Positions 56,637 through 64,000 of a DNA stretch of 64,000 bases are shown here, in pieces (within the stretch, counting starts at the first letter, position 1; each line of letters opens with the position of its first letter). The translations under genes and the position numbers were made by a program. The stretch spans positions 310,001 to 374,000 of the forward strand of contig NZ_JACIEN010000002.1 of the NCBI RefSeq assembly GCF_014196925.1. Direction: 5' to 3'. Source of the stretch: Chelatococcus caeni. Its GTDB lineage: Bacteria > Pseudomonadota > Alphaproteobacteria > Rhizobiales > Beijerinckiaceae. A model generated the notes under the pieces. That model was given only the letters and a program-made list of their open reading frames with translations, ran no database searches and had not been told where the DNA came from.

Positions 56637-57492
56637 CGCCCCAGCTCCTCGTTCTTCTTGTTTGGTGCCGAAGACGCCCCTTGCGATGCAGGCCACCCTG
56701 CAGCGCCGCTGGACGCATTCCGCTACCGACGATTGAGTTTCGCAAAAAGAACCCCGCCTGCCGCCGCCATTTTCGGGCAACGGCATCCTGGCGCTCTTGC
56801 TGCAATCGAATTCGGACCAGCTATGTCGGAAAAGTTGTTATTGGTTCGTTCTTATGCCGCTCGCCTGATCCTTCGCCTGTATGGACAGGCTTTTCCGCAA
56901 TCCGGGAGGAATAGTCAATGGGTTCGAGCTGAAGCAACTGCGTAGCGCGACGCTTTGTCTTCGAGACAACACGAACCCCTCCCCCGAAATGAGGTTTAAT
57001 GCTTTTGACTTGCTATTGAGAACCTCGGCCGTGGTGGCGAGGTGGGATGACCCTACGCCAAGGGCCGGCCCGACGCAACACGACTATGGGTTGTGTCGCC
57101 CTCGCAGAGCGCGCAAACCGCTCCGCGGCCTCTCGCAAGGTGGTGGCAATTACGTGCAACTCCTTGTGGATCCAGCGAGTTTAAAAGAGTGGCCGGAAAC
57201 CGAGAAGCCGTTTCAAGGCATTGTTTCCGTCTGCAGAAGGGGGCCTGCAGGGGGCTTCCAACGGGGGGGATTCGGGTCGTGCCGAGCCCTTTGCCCCCTA
57301 AAGTTTTGTCAGCACGGCATTTTGTCTGCGCGGTCATGGCGGCGCGACTGCCGCCGCGCCACCCCGACAGAACGCTGCTTTGTCAAGCCGCCCGGTGCCG
57401 GAAATCGCGCCCGCGATGCTGCCGTCGCCGCGCGTTGCCGAACGGCCCGGCGGGCGCCCGGTTCGCGCGAGAACGGCCGCTTCTGCCGCCGG
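56637..57492. other. Long dnaA-rpsT intergenic region
   Basis: 856 bp with lower GC than its flanks. Only a poor DnaA-box-like TGTGGATCC (near 57163) is seen, so a functional chromosomal origin is not supported. An inverted repeat CGACGCAAC (57071-57079) / GTTGTGTCG (57090-57098) is present. An open frame on the + strand from 56881 is judged non-coding. The dnaA promoter must lie in its left part. Confidence 0.5.
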
Positions 57493-57528
57493 CAAAAAGA
57501 AAGAGCCCGGCCGAAGCCAGGCTCTTTC
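57493..57528 (-). terminator. Rho-independent terminator of rpsT
   Basis: Reading leftward, a 9-bp stem (57520-57528 with 57499-57507), loop of 12, then TTTTT (57498-57494). It lies about 50 bases downstream of the rpsT stop. Confidence 0.8.
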
Positions 57529-57576
57529 GGACCCTGTAGGAGACGCGTTCGGCGGCAAGATGCCGCCAGCGCGGCC

Positions 57577-57843
57577 TCAGGCCTGCAGCGCCTTGATGCG
57601 GTGCGTCAGGCGCGCGACCTTGCGCGAGGCGGTGTTCTTGTGCAGCACGCCCTTCTGGGCGGCGCGCATCAGCTCCGGCTGGGCGCTCTGCAGGGCGTCG
57701 AGCGCGGCCTGCTGGTTGCCCGTCGCGATCGCTTCCTCGACCTTGCGGATGAAGGTGCGCATGCGGCTGCGGCGCGCCTTGTTCACGGCGGTGCGGCGGG
57801 CGATCTTGCGCGTCGCCTTCTTGGCCGACGGGGTGTTCGCCAT
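57577..57843 (-). CDS. rpsT: 30S ribosomal protein S20
   Basis: 88 residues from the ATG at 57843 ([20 protein letters not shown]). Basic, helical, with [20 protein letters not shown] and [20 protein letters not shown], all classic S20. Upstream extension is non-coding. The dnaA-rpsT neighbourhood is common in Hyphomicrobiales. Confidence 0.98.
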   Translation of the reverse strand: MANTPSAKKATRKIARRTAVNKARRSRMRTFIRKVEEAIATGNQQAALDALQSAQPELMRAAQKGVLHKNTASRKVARLTHRIKALQA

Positions 57844-58027
57844 GGTGATCCTCGTATCGTCCCGATCTGGCCGCGCGGCAAAGGGCCGGGCGATCGGGAT
57901 CGGTGGTGGCGGTTGAACGGAAATGACAGCGATCAAGCCGCTGCCCATGAGCGCGGGCTTATAGTCTCTCGCAGCCCGAGCGTCAACGGCCTGTCGCATT
58001 CGGCGACCGGGAATCGTCGGCGGCGTG

Positions 58028-58822
58028 TCAGGGCAGGAGGCCCCGCAGCCACTGGCCGAGCGGATTGGCGCCGTCGAGAAGGAGGCGCAGCGCCATCAGG
58101 CAGCAGACGGCGACGATGAGCGGGCGGATGAGCCGGGCGCCGTGGCGCAGGGCCAGGCCGGCACCGAGGCGGGCGCCGACGAGCTGCCCCGCCGCCATGG
58201 CGAGGCCGAGCGGCCACAAGACGGCCCCGGTCGCGGCGAAGAGGACGAGCCCGCCGAGATTGCTGGCGAAATTGAGCAGCTTGGTATGGGCCGTCGCCCG
58301 CACCACGCCGAAGCCGAGCAGCGTGACGAAGCCGAGCATGTAGAAGGAGCCGGCGCCGGGGCCGAGCAGCCCGTCGTAGAAGCCGACGGGGGCCACGATG
58401 GCGAGGGTGAAGGCCAGGCGGCCGATGCGGGCGCGCGCATCCTCGTCGCGCACCTTGCGGGAAAAAGCGAAATAGACGGCGATGGCGATGAGGAGGATCG
58501 GCATTGCGGCGGCGACGAGCGCGACCGGCAGCACCTTGACGGCGAGAGCCCCGATGACCGCCGCGATACCCGCGACGACGGCGAGCGGCGCGGCCCCGCG
58601 CCAGTCGATCATCCCGGCGCGGGCGAAGCGATGGGTGGCGACCGCCACCCCGAAGGTGCCCTGCAGCTTGTTGGTGGCGACGGCGGTGACGGGGTCGAGC
58701 CCGGCCAGCATCAGGGCCGGCACCGTGATCATGCCGCCGCCGCCGGCGATGGCGTCGACGAATCCGGCGACGACCGCCACGAGCGCGAGCAGGGCGACGA
58801 TGTCGAGTTCGAGACCGGCCAT
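58028..58822 (-). CDS. TSUP (TauE/SafE) family permease
   Basis: 264 residues, about eight transmembrane helices in two repeats. [21 protein letters not shown] and [20 protein letters not shown] are the twin TSUP signatures. Family members move sulfite, sulfonates or other organic anions. Substrate not indicated by neighbours. Confidence 0.9.
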   Translation of the reverse strand: MAGLELDIVALLALVAVVAGFVDAIAGGGGMITVPALMLAGLDPVTAVATNKLQGTFGVAVATHRFARAGMIDWRGAAPLAVVAGIAAVIGALAVKVLPVALVAAAMPILLIAIAVYFAFSRKVRDEDARARIGRLAFTLAIVAPVGFYDGLLGPGAGSFYMLGFVTLLGFGVVRATAHTKLLNFASNLGGLVLFAATGAVLWPLGLAMAAGQLVGARLGAGLALRHGARLIRPLIVAVCCLMALRLLLDGANPLGQWLRGLLP

Positions 58823-58892
58823 GGATGACCGGCCTCCCCGCCGGATGAGAATCGCGCGACTCCCGCAGACGCGCGCCCTCTATAAAGGCCGG

Positions 58893-59666
58893 TCAGCGGT
58901 TCTTGAAGTCCGCCTTGCGCTTGTCCACGAAGGCGGCCATGCCTTCCTTCTGGTCGGCGGTGGCGAACATGGCGTGGAAGAGGCGGCGTTCGAAGCGGAT
59001 GCCCTCGGCGAGCGTCGTCTCGTAGGCGCGGTTGACGCTCTCCTTCGTCATCATGACGATGGGCAGCGACATGTCGGCGATGGTCGCGGCCGTCTTCAGC
59101 GCGTCATCCAGAAGTTCCGCCGCCGGAACGATGCGCGCCACGAGGCCGGAACGTTCCGCCTCCTCGGCGCCCATCATGCGGCCGGTGAGGCAGAGCTCCA
59201 TCGCCTTCGCCTTGCCGATGATGCGCGTCATGCGCTGGGTGCCGCCGGCGCCCGGCATGACGCCCAGCTTGATCTCCGGCTGCCCGAACTTCGCCGTGTC
59301 GGCGGCGATGATGATGTCGCACATCATGGCGAGCTCGCAGCCCCCGCCGAGAGCGAAGCCGGCCACGGCGGCGATGATCGGCTTGCGCCGGCCGGCCACG
59401 CGATCCCAGCTCGTGATGAAATCCTCGAGGTAGGTCTCGGGATAGGAGAGGTTCTGCATCTCCTTGATGTCGGCGCCGGCCGCGAAGGCCTTCTCGGAGC
59501 CGGTGATGACGATCGCGCCGATGCCCGCATCCTTCTCGAAGCCGTCGAGCGCCGTGTTGAGCTCGCTGATGAGCTGGGAGTTGAGGGCGTTGAGGGCCTG
59601 CGGACGGTTGAGCGTGACGAGGCCGACCTTGCCGCGCGTCTCCACGAGGATGGTTTCATAGGCCAT
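58893..59666 (-). CDS. Enoyl-CoA hydratase
   Basis: 257 residues from the ATG at 59666 ([20 protein letters not shown]). Crotonase motifs: oxyanion-hole [11 protein letters not shown] near residue 62, [11 protein letters not shown] near 106 and the Glu-bearing [18 protein letters not shown] near 128. Hydrates trans-2-enoyl-CoA in fatty-acid oxidation. Sits between mutM and rpsT, a common Hyphomicrobiales order. Confidence 0.93.
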   Translation of the reverse strand: MAYETILVETRGKVGLVTLNRPQALNALNSQLISELNTALDGFEKDAGIGAIVITGSEKAFAAGADIKEMQNLSYPETYLEDFITSWDRVAGRRKPIIAAVAGFALGGGCELAMMCDIIIAADTAKFGQPEIKLGVMPGAGGTQRMTRIIGKAKAMELCLTGRMMGAEEAERSGLVARIVPAAELLDDALKTAATIADMSLPIVMMTKESVNRAYETTLAEGIRFERRLFHAMFATADQKEGMAAFVDKRKADFKNR

Positions 59667-59764
59667 GGGCGAAGTCCTCCGATGGGGTTGCTGAAGGGCT
59701 ACCCGAAGGCGGATGGCCGCGTCCATACGCATTCGCGCAAAGCCGCCACCGCCTTCTCATGCGC

Positions 59765-60649
59765 TCACCTCTGGCACTGGCTGCACCAGAAGGTGGAGCG
59801 GCCGGACTGGACGAGCCGCGCGACGGTGCCGCGGCAGCCGGGGGTCGGGCAGGGCGCATGCTCGCGGTCGTAGACGCGGAAGGCGTGCTGGAAATAGCCG
59901 AGCGAGCCGTCGGTCTTCATGTAGTCGCGCAGGGTCGAGCCGCCGGCGGCGACGGCCTCGGTCAATACGTCGCGGATCGCCGTCGCCAGCCGCTCGGCCG
60001 CCGCGGCCGGTCGGCCGGCCTTCGTCGCCAGCGTGCCGGCGGCGCGCAGGGGTGACAGGCCGGCCCGGTGCAGCGCCTCGCACACATATATATTGCCGAG
60101 CCCGGCGATGAGGCGCTGGTCCATGAGCGCCGCCTTGAGCGGCGTTTTCCTGCCGGCGAAGAGGCGGGCGACGAGCGCGCCGTCGAGGGAATTGCCCAGC
60201 GGCTCGACCCCCAGGTGGCGGAAGAGGGGATGGGCATCGAGTTCGCCGCGGGGGACGAGCGTCATGAAGCCGAAGCGGCGGGCATCGTTGTAAGTGATGC
60301 GGGCGCCATTGGAGAGCCGGAACACGACATGGTCGTGGGCGGCGTTGTGGCCGGCCTCCTGGTAGAAGTCGCCCGGCTCGCGCAGCGCCCCGCCCGCCTC
60401 CTCGACGATGAAGCGGCCCGTCATGCCGAGATGCATGACGAGGATGTCGCCGCCGGAGAGATCCGCCATCAGATATTTGGCGCGCCGGCCAAGCGCGACG
60501 ACCTCGCGGCCCTGCAGCCGCTCGGCGAAACGCTCCGGGAAGGGGAAGCGCAGGTCCGGCCGGCGCTGGTCGACGGCCGTGATGCCGGCGCCGACCATCG
60601 CCGGCTCGAGGCCCCGCCTTACCGTCTCGACCTCGGGCAGTTCGGGCAT
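59765..60649 (-). CDS. mutM: Formamidopyrimidine-DNA glycosylase
   Basis: 294 residues. N-terminal catalytic [16 protein letters not shown] (Pro after Met is the active amine). H2TH region and the C-terminal zinc finger with [20 protein letters not shown] then FWCSQCQR. Removes oxidised purines such as 8-oxoguanine. Full length. Confidence 0.97.
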   Translation of the reverse strand: MPELPEVETVRRGLEPAMVGAGITAVDQRRPDLRFPFPERFAERLQGREVVALGRRAKYLMADLSGGDILVMHLGMTGRFIVEEAGGALREPGDFYQEAGHNAAHDHVVFRLSNGARITYNDARRFGFMTLVPRGELDAHPLFRHLGVEPLGNSLDGALVARLFAGRKTPLKAALMDQRLIAGLGNIYVCEALHRAGLSPLRAAGTLATKAGRPAAAAERLATAIRDVLTEAVAAGGSTLRDYMKTDGSLGYFQHAFRVYDREHAPCPTPGCRGTVARLVQSGRSTFWCSQCQR

Positions 60650-60850
60650 CGCGTCTCAAGCTCCCACCCACCAGGCGCCGCCTGATGCGGCGGCGCCGTT
60701 GTGCCGTGTCCGCCGCCTCCTGTCCATGGCCGCGACCCTCCCGTCCCGGGCATGGCCGCCCCGATGCCGCGGCCATTGACGCGGACGGTCCCGCCGCGCT
60801 CCCATGGCCGGCAAGGACAAGACGGTAAAACACGACATCGGAGGGAACCC

Positions 60851-61600
60851 ATGGACCGCATTCTTCTCGTCACCGGCGGCAGCCGCGGCATCGGCGCGGC
60901 GACCTGCCGGCTCGCCGCCGCCGAGGGCTATCACGTCGCCGTCAACTATGTCAGCGACGCCGCCGCGGCCGAGGCGCTCGTCGCCGAATGCCGCGCCAAG
61001 GGCGTGCGCGCCGAAGCCTTCAAGGCGGACATGGGCAAGGAGGAGGACATCCGCCGCCTCTTCGCCGAGGTCGACGAGCGGCTCGGGCGGCTCACCCATT
61101 TCGTCAACAATGCCGGCATCACCGGCCAGGTCAGCCGCCTCGATGCCGCGTCGAGCGAGGTCATCCGCGCCTGCATCGACCTCAACGTGACCGGGGCCAT
61201 CTTCGCGGCGCAGGAGGCGATCCGCCGCCTGTCGCCCAAGCACGGCGGGCATGGCGGGGCCATCGTCAACGTCTCCTCGGCCGCCTCGCTGCTCGGCGGG
61301 CCGAACGAATATGTCTGGTACGCGGCCTCCAAGGGAGCCATCGATGCCCTGACCATCGGCCTGTCGAAGGAGCTGGCGGGCGAGAACATCCGCGTCAACG
61401 CCGTGCAGCCCGGCCTCATCGAGACCGACATCCACGCCAGGAGCTCCCACGCGCCCGAGCGGCTGGCGCGGCTCACGCCGCTCATCCCGATGGGCCGCAC
61501 CGGCTCGGCGGAGGAGGTGGCGCGCACCATCCTCTTCCTCCTGTCGGATGCGGCCTCCTATGTCACGGGGGCCTTCGTGCGGGTGACGGGCGGGCGCTGA
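60851..61600 (+). CDS. Short-chain dehydrogenase/reductase
   Basis: 249 residues, GGAGGG upstream. NAD(P) motif TGGSRGIGAAT near residue 8, NNAG near 87, catalytic Ser in VNVSSAASLLGG and Tyr-x-x-x-Lys in VWYAASKGAI (about 158). A classical SDR acting on an alcohol, ketone or sugar; resembles glucose 1-dehydrogenase/FabG types. Convergent with the isomerase gene; their ends abut. Confidence 0.93.
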   Translation: MDRILLVTGGSRGIGAATCRLAAAEGYHVAVNYVSDAAAAEALVAECRAKGVRAEAFKADMGKEEDIRRLFAEVDERLGRLTHFVNNAGITGQVSRLDAASSEVIRACIDLNVTGAIFAAQEAIRRLSPKHGGHGGAIVNVSSAASLLGGPNEYVWYAASKGAIDALTIGLSKELAGENIRVNAVQPGLIETDIHARSSHAPERLARLTPLIPMGRTGSAEEVARTILFLLSDAASYVTGAFVRVTGGR

Positions 61601-62272
61601 TCAGGCCTCGACCTCGTTCCACAGCGGGTGGAGCGCCGGCGCATCCTCCTCGATGGCGGCAAAGCGCGGCAGCTCCTCGAGGAAGAAGTTGTCGGCGCGG
61701 TCGTCATTGACCTGCGAGACCTCGCCGACCAGCACCGTGCCGGTGCCCGGCGCGCCGTAGAAGCGGTGCACGAGGCCGCGCGGCACGGTGATGCTCTCGC
61801 CGGGCGCGAGCAGGACGGGCTCGCCCGCCGCGACCTCGCGGGCGATGCCGTCGCAATGGACGACGACCGGGCCTTCGCCGCGCTTGCCGTCGGCATTGTG
61901 GGCGAAGACCTCGACGGCGAGGTGCCCGCCGCCGCGCACGATGATGTCCTCCATCTTCACCTTGTGCCAGTGCCAGGGCGTCTCCTGCCCCTCGCGCACC
62001 ACCATCAGCTTCTCGGCATAGGGCACCTCGCCCGGCGCCTCCGCGATGCCGTTGCGCAGGCAGAACAGGATGAGCCCGCGGCGCATGAAGTCGCCGGAGC
62101 CGAAATCGGTGATGTCCCAGCCCATCTGCCGCTCGGCGCAGTAACGGGCCACGGCCGGATGGGCGCGCCACTCGTCCGGCGACCAGGCGGCCCACGGCGG
62201 CAGCGCGAAACGGTGCGCGGCGAAAAAGGCCTCGGCGTCGCGCATCAGCGCATTGATCTTCGATCGGCGCAT
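61601..62272 (-). CDS. D-lyxose/D-mannose isomerase-like cupin
   Basis: 223 residues. Cupin with metal ligands His-x-His in TPWHWHKVKMEDI, Glu in the same stretch, and His in VPRGLVHRFYG. The N-terminal part SKINALMRDAEAFFAAHRFALP is typical of bacterial D-lyxose isomerases (lyxose ketol-isomerase family). Interconverts D-lyxose and D-xylulose or mannose and fructose. Probable sugar-pathway role, not linked to neighbours. Confidence 0.85.
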   Translation of the reverse strand: MRRSKINALMRDAEAFFAAHRFALPPWAAWSPDEWRAHPAVARYCAERQMGWDITDFGSGDFMRRGLILFCLRNGIAEAPGEVPYAEKLMVVREGQETPWHWHKVKMEDIIVRGGGHLAVEVFAHNADGKRGEGPVVVHCDGIAREVAAGEPVLLAPGESITVPRGLVHRFYGAPGTGTVLVGEVSQVNDDRADNFFLEELPRFAAIEEDAPALHPLWNEVEA

Positions 62273-62329
62273 TCATCCTCCTCGTCAGGTGGCGCATCCC
62301 CGCGCGGGGGCGGGGATGCGCGTCGGCGC

Positions 62330-62623
62330 TCAGGTCAGGGAGGCGATGATCTCGCGATAGGCGGCCTCGGGGAAGGCCTTCAGCGTGCGCGTGCGGACAT
62401 TGCCGAACTGGCCCACCTGCAGGGCGAAGCGTGCCGCGACCGCATCGTCAGGTGCCTCGATGACGAGTACGATGTCGAAATCGCCCATGCACAGGTAGAA
62501 GGCCTGCATGCTGCCGGACATGTCGGCCAGGATCTTCTTGACCGCGTCGAGCCGGCTCGGCGATTCCTTGATGTTGCGAATGCCCTGATCCGTCCAGTTG
62601 GCGAGCACGATATAGGTCGTCAT
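62330..62623 (-). CDS. GYD-domain protein
   Basis: 97 residues. TTYIVLANWTDQGIRNIKES, then MGDFDIVLVIEAPDDAVAAR is the GYD family pattern, a ferredoxin-like alpha/beta fold. Function unknown; members are often next to metabolic enzymes. Confidence 0.85.
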   Translation of the reverse strand: MTTYIVLANWTDQGIRNIKESPSRLDAVKKILADMSGSMQAFYLCMGDFDIVLVIEAPDDAVAARFALQVGQFGNVRTRTLKAFPEAAYREIIASLT

Positions 62624-62920
62624 GGCGCTCCTCCCGGCGGCTCTCGGCCGCCGCGGCGCTCATTCCGGCCAGTCCGTCCCGTGCCGGATCGTGCCCCGCC
62701 GAGCGCCGCGGAAGGGGGCGCGGGACGCGGGACGGAAGCCGCGAGTGTGAACCTCGCGGCAAGGCTGGGCAAGCCTTCGGGCGGGGGATAGGAGGCGGGG
62801 CCCGCGCTGGCGATCGCCCGTCTCGCCGCCATGCGCGAAAGGCGGTTCCCACGTCCGCCAAAGCCGCTTAGAAGCATCGCAAACCATGGACGAGCGGCCG
62901 AGGGCCGGAGGAGAGAAGCG

Positions 62921-63634
62921 ATGAGGCCATCCAAGCGTGCGCCGGACGAATTGCGCAAGGTTTCGCTGGAGCGGGCGGTGGCGCGCTATGCCGAGGGCTC
63001 CTGTCTCGTGAAGTTCGGCGACACGCACGTCCTGTGCACCGCCTCGCTCGAGGAGCGGGGGCCGCCGTGGCTGCGCGGCACGGGCCGCGGCTGGGTGACG
63101 GCCGAATATTCGATGCTGCCGCGCGCCACGCTGGAGCGCACGCGCCGCGAGGTGACGAGCGGCCGCCCCTCCGGCCGCACGCACGAGATCCAGCGCCTCA
63201 TCGGCCGCTCGCTGCGCGCCGTGGTCGATCTTTCCGCCATCGGCGAGCGGCAGATCGTCGTCGACTGCGACGTGCTGCAGGCGGACGGCGGCACGCGCAC
63301 GGCCGCCATCACCGGCGCCTGGGTGGCCCTGCACGATTGCCTCGCCTGGATGAAGGCGCGCTCCATGGTGCAGGGCGAGGCCCTGAAGGACCATGTCGCC
63401 GCCGTCTCCTGCGGCATCCATGCCGGGACGCCGGTGCTGGACCTCGACTATGCCGAGGATTCGTCCGCCGAGACCGATGCCAATTTCGTCATCACCGGCA
63501 CGGGCGGGCTCGTCGAGGTGCAGGGCACGGCGGAGGGCAAGCCCTTCTCGGTGGAGGAGCTGATGGCCCTCATCGAGCTTGCGCGGGCGGGCACGGCCAA
63601 GCTCGTCGACCTGCAGAAGATGGCCGTGATGTGA
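62921..63634 (+). CDS. rph: Ribonuclease PH
   Basis: 237 residues with GGAGGAGA before the [23 protein letters not shown] start, [15 protein letters not shown] and [20 protein letters not shown] (phosphate-binding Arg), [20 protein letters not shown]. Phosphorolytic 3' trimming of tRNA precursors. Followed by rdgB 14 bp later. Confidence 0.97.
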   Translation: MRPSKRAPDELRKVSLERAVARYAEGSCLVKFGDTHVLCTASLEERGPPWLRGTGRGWVTAEYSMLPRATLERTRREVTSGRPSGRTHEIQRLIGRSLRAVVDLSAIGERQIVVDCDVLQADGGTRTAAITGAWVALHDCLAWMKARSMVQGEALKDHVAAVSCGIHAGTPVLDLDYAEDSSAETDANFVITGTGGLVEVQGTAEGKPFSVEELMALIELARAGTAKLVDLQKMAVM

Positions 63635-63648
63635 GCGGGGGCGGGACC

Positions 63649-64000
63649 ATGGCGCGCAGGCTCGAAGGCAGGATCGTCATCGCCACGCATAATGCGGGCA
63701 AGCTCAGGGAGATGCAGGAGCTCATGGCGCCCTTCGGCGTCTCGGCGGTCTCGGCGGGCGACCTTAACCTGCCCGAGCCGGAGGAGACCGGCATGACCTT
63801 TGCCGAGAACGCGGCGCTCAAGGCGCATGCGGCAGCGAAGGCGGCGGACCTGCCGGCGCTCGCCGACGATTCCGGCATCTGCGTTGCCGCGCTCGACGGC
63901 GCGCCGGGCATCTTCTCCGCCCGCTGGGCCGGGCCGGGCAAGGATTTCGCCCATGCCATGCGGCGGGTGGAGGAGGAGCTCGCCCGCCGCGGGGCGACGA
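63649..64000 (+). CDS. rdgB: XTP/dITP diphosphatase (RdgB/HAM1), 5' part
   Basis: 117 codons are in the window, truncated by its edge. [20 protein letters not shown] with the triphosphate-binding T-H-N-x-G-K and [20 protein letters not shown] typical of the family. It removes non-canonical purine triphosphates. In one operon with rph, as in many alphaproteobacteria. Confidence 0.95.
   Translation, partial: MARRLEGRIVIATHNAGKLREMQELMAPFGVSAVSAGDLNLPEPEETGMTFAENAALKAHAAAKAADLPALADDSGICVAALDGAPGIFSARWAGPGKDFAHAMRRVEEELARRGAT

Noticed and set aside
57155-57175. DnaA box / oriC near TGTGGATCC
   Set aside because: Single imperfect match without companions; not enough to call an origin.
56881-58119. 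412-codon open frame across the dnaA-rpsT gap and rpsT
   Set aside because: Runs antisense through rpsT and its terminator, with low-complexity Arg/Pro composition and no recognisable domain.

Overview
The window is very GC-rich chromosomal DNA from an alphaproteobacterium, most likely a member of the Hyphomicrobiales (Rhizobiales). The protein families and synteny support this: dnaA, rpsT, an enoyl-CoA hydratase and mutM lie in a row, a DUF817-recF-dnaN block follows, and gyrB, hrcA, rph, a PuuE-UraD fusion and an AcdR/AcdS pair are present. Genus cannot be fixed from the sequence alone.

Layout. 1-14.4 kb is core-type DNA: a GH15 glucoamylase-like 3' end overlapping otsA (trehalose), an SH3 protein, a D-2-hydroxyacid dehydrogenase, a YiiX-like hydrolase, an OpgC-like acyltransferase, an orphan TRAP binding protein, an EI24-type membrane protein, an NDUFA9-like protein, lepA, the lrp-type regulator/ACC deaminase pair, and hrcA. 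At 14,624-14,708 is an intact tRNA-Leu(CAG). A 13.9-kb integrated element follows, bounded by a perfect 19-bp direct repeat (14,693-14,711 and 28,576-28,594). It carries a tyrosine integrase, AlpA-like regulators, a HEPN-type protein, a tail tape measure, a head decoration protein, a prohead protease/scaffold-tail-like protein and a replication-initiator-like gene with an internal iteron array. No terminase, portal or major capsid gene is visible, so it looks like a phage satellite or a stripped prophage. A short low-GC remnant (28.6-29.9 kb) lies beyond it.

29.9-48.3 kb holds metabolic and transport genes: PuuE-UraD (purine catabolism), a diguanylate cyclase, an iron-type alcohol dehydrogenase, exbB-exbD-tonB, an SMP-30 lactonase, a YeiH-type exporter, an AmpG-type MFS permease, a HerA-like ATPase, a NUDIX hydrolase and two ABC exporters. 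Each ABC exporter is preceded by a tiny leader ORF that shares an M-P-(F/L)-A-M-L motif and has a strong Shine-Dalgarno sequence. This is the most interesting signal outside the element.

48.3-64 kb is the replication and housekeeping cluster: gyrB, a LysE exporter, DUF817, recF, dnaN, dnaA, rpsT, a TSUP permease, enoyl-CoA hydratase, mutM, an SDR, a D-lyxose isomerase-like protein, a GYD protein, rph and the start of rdgB. No convincing DnaA-box cluster lies upstream of dnaA, so the chromosomal origin is probably elsewhere.
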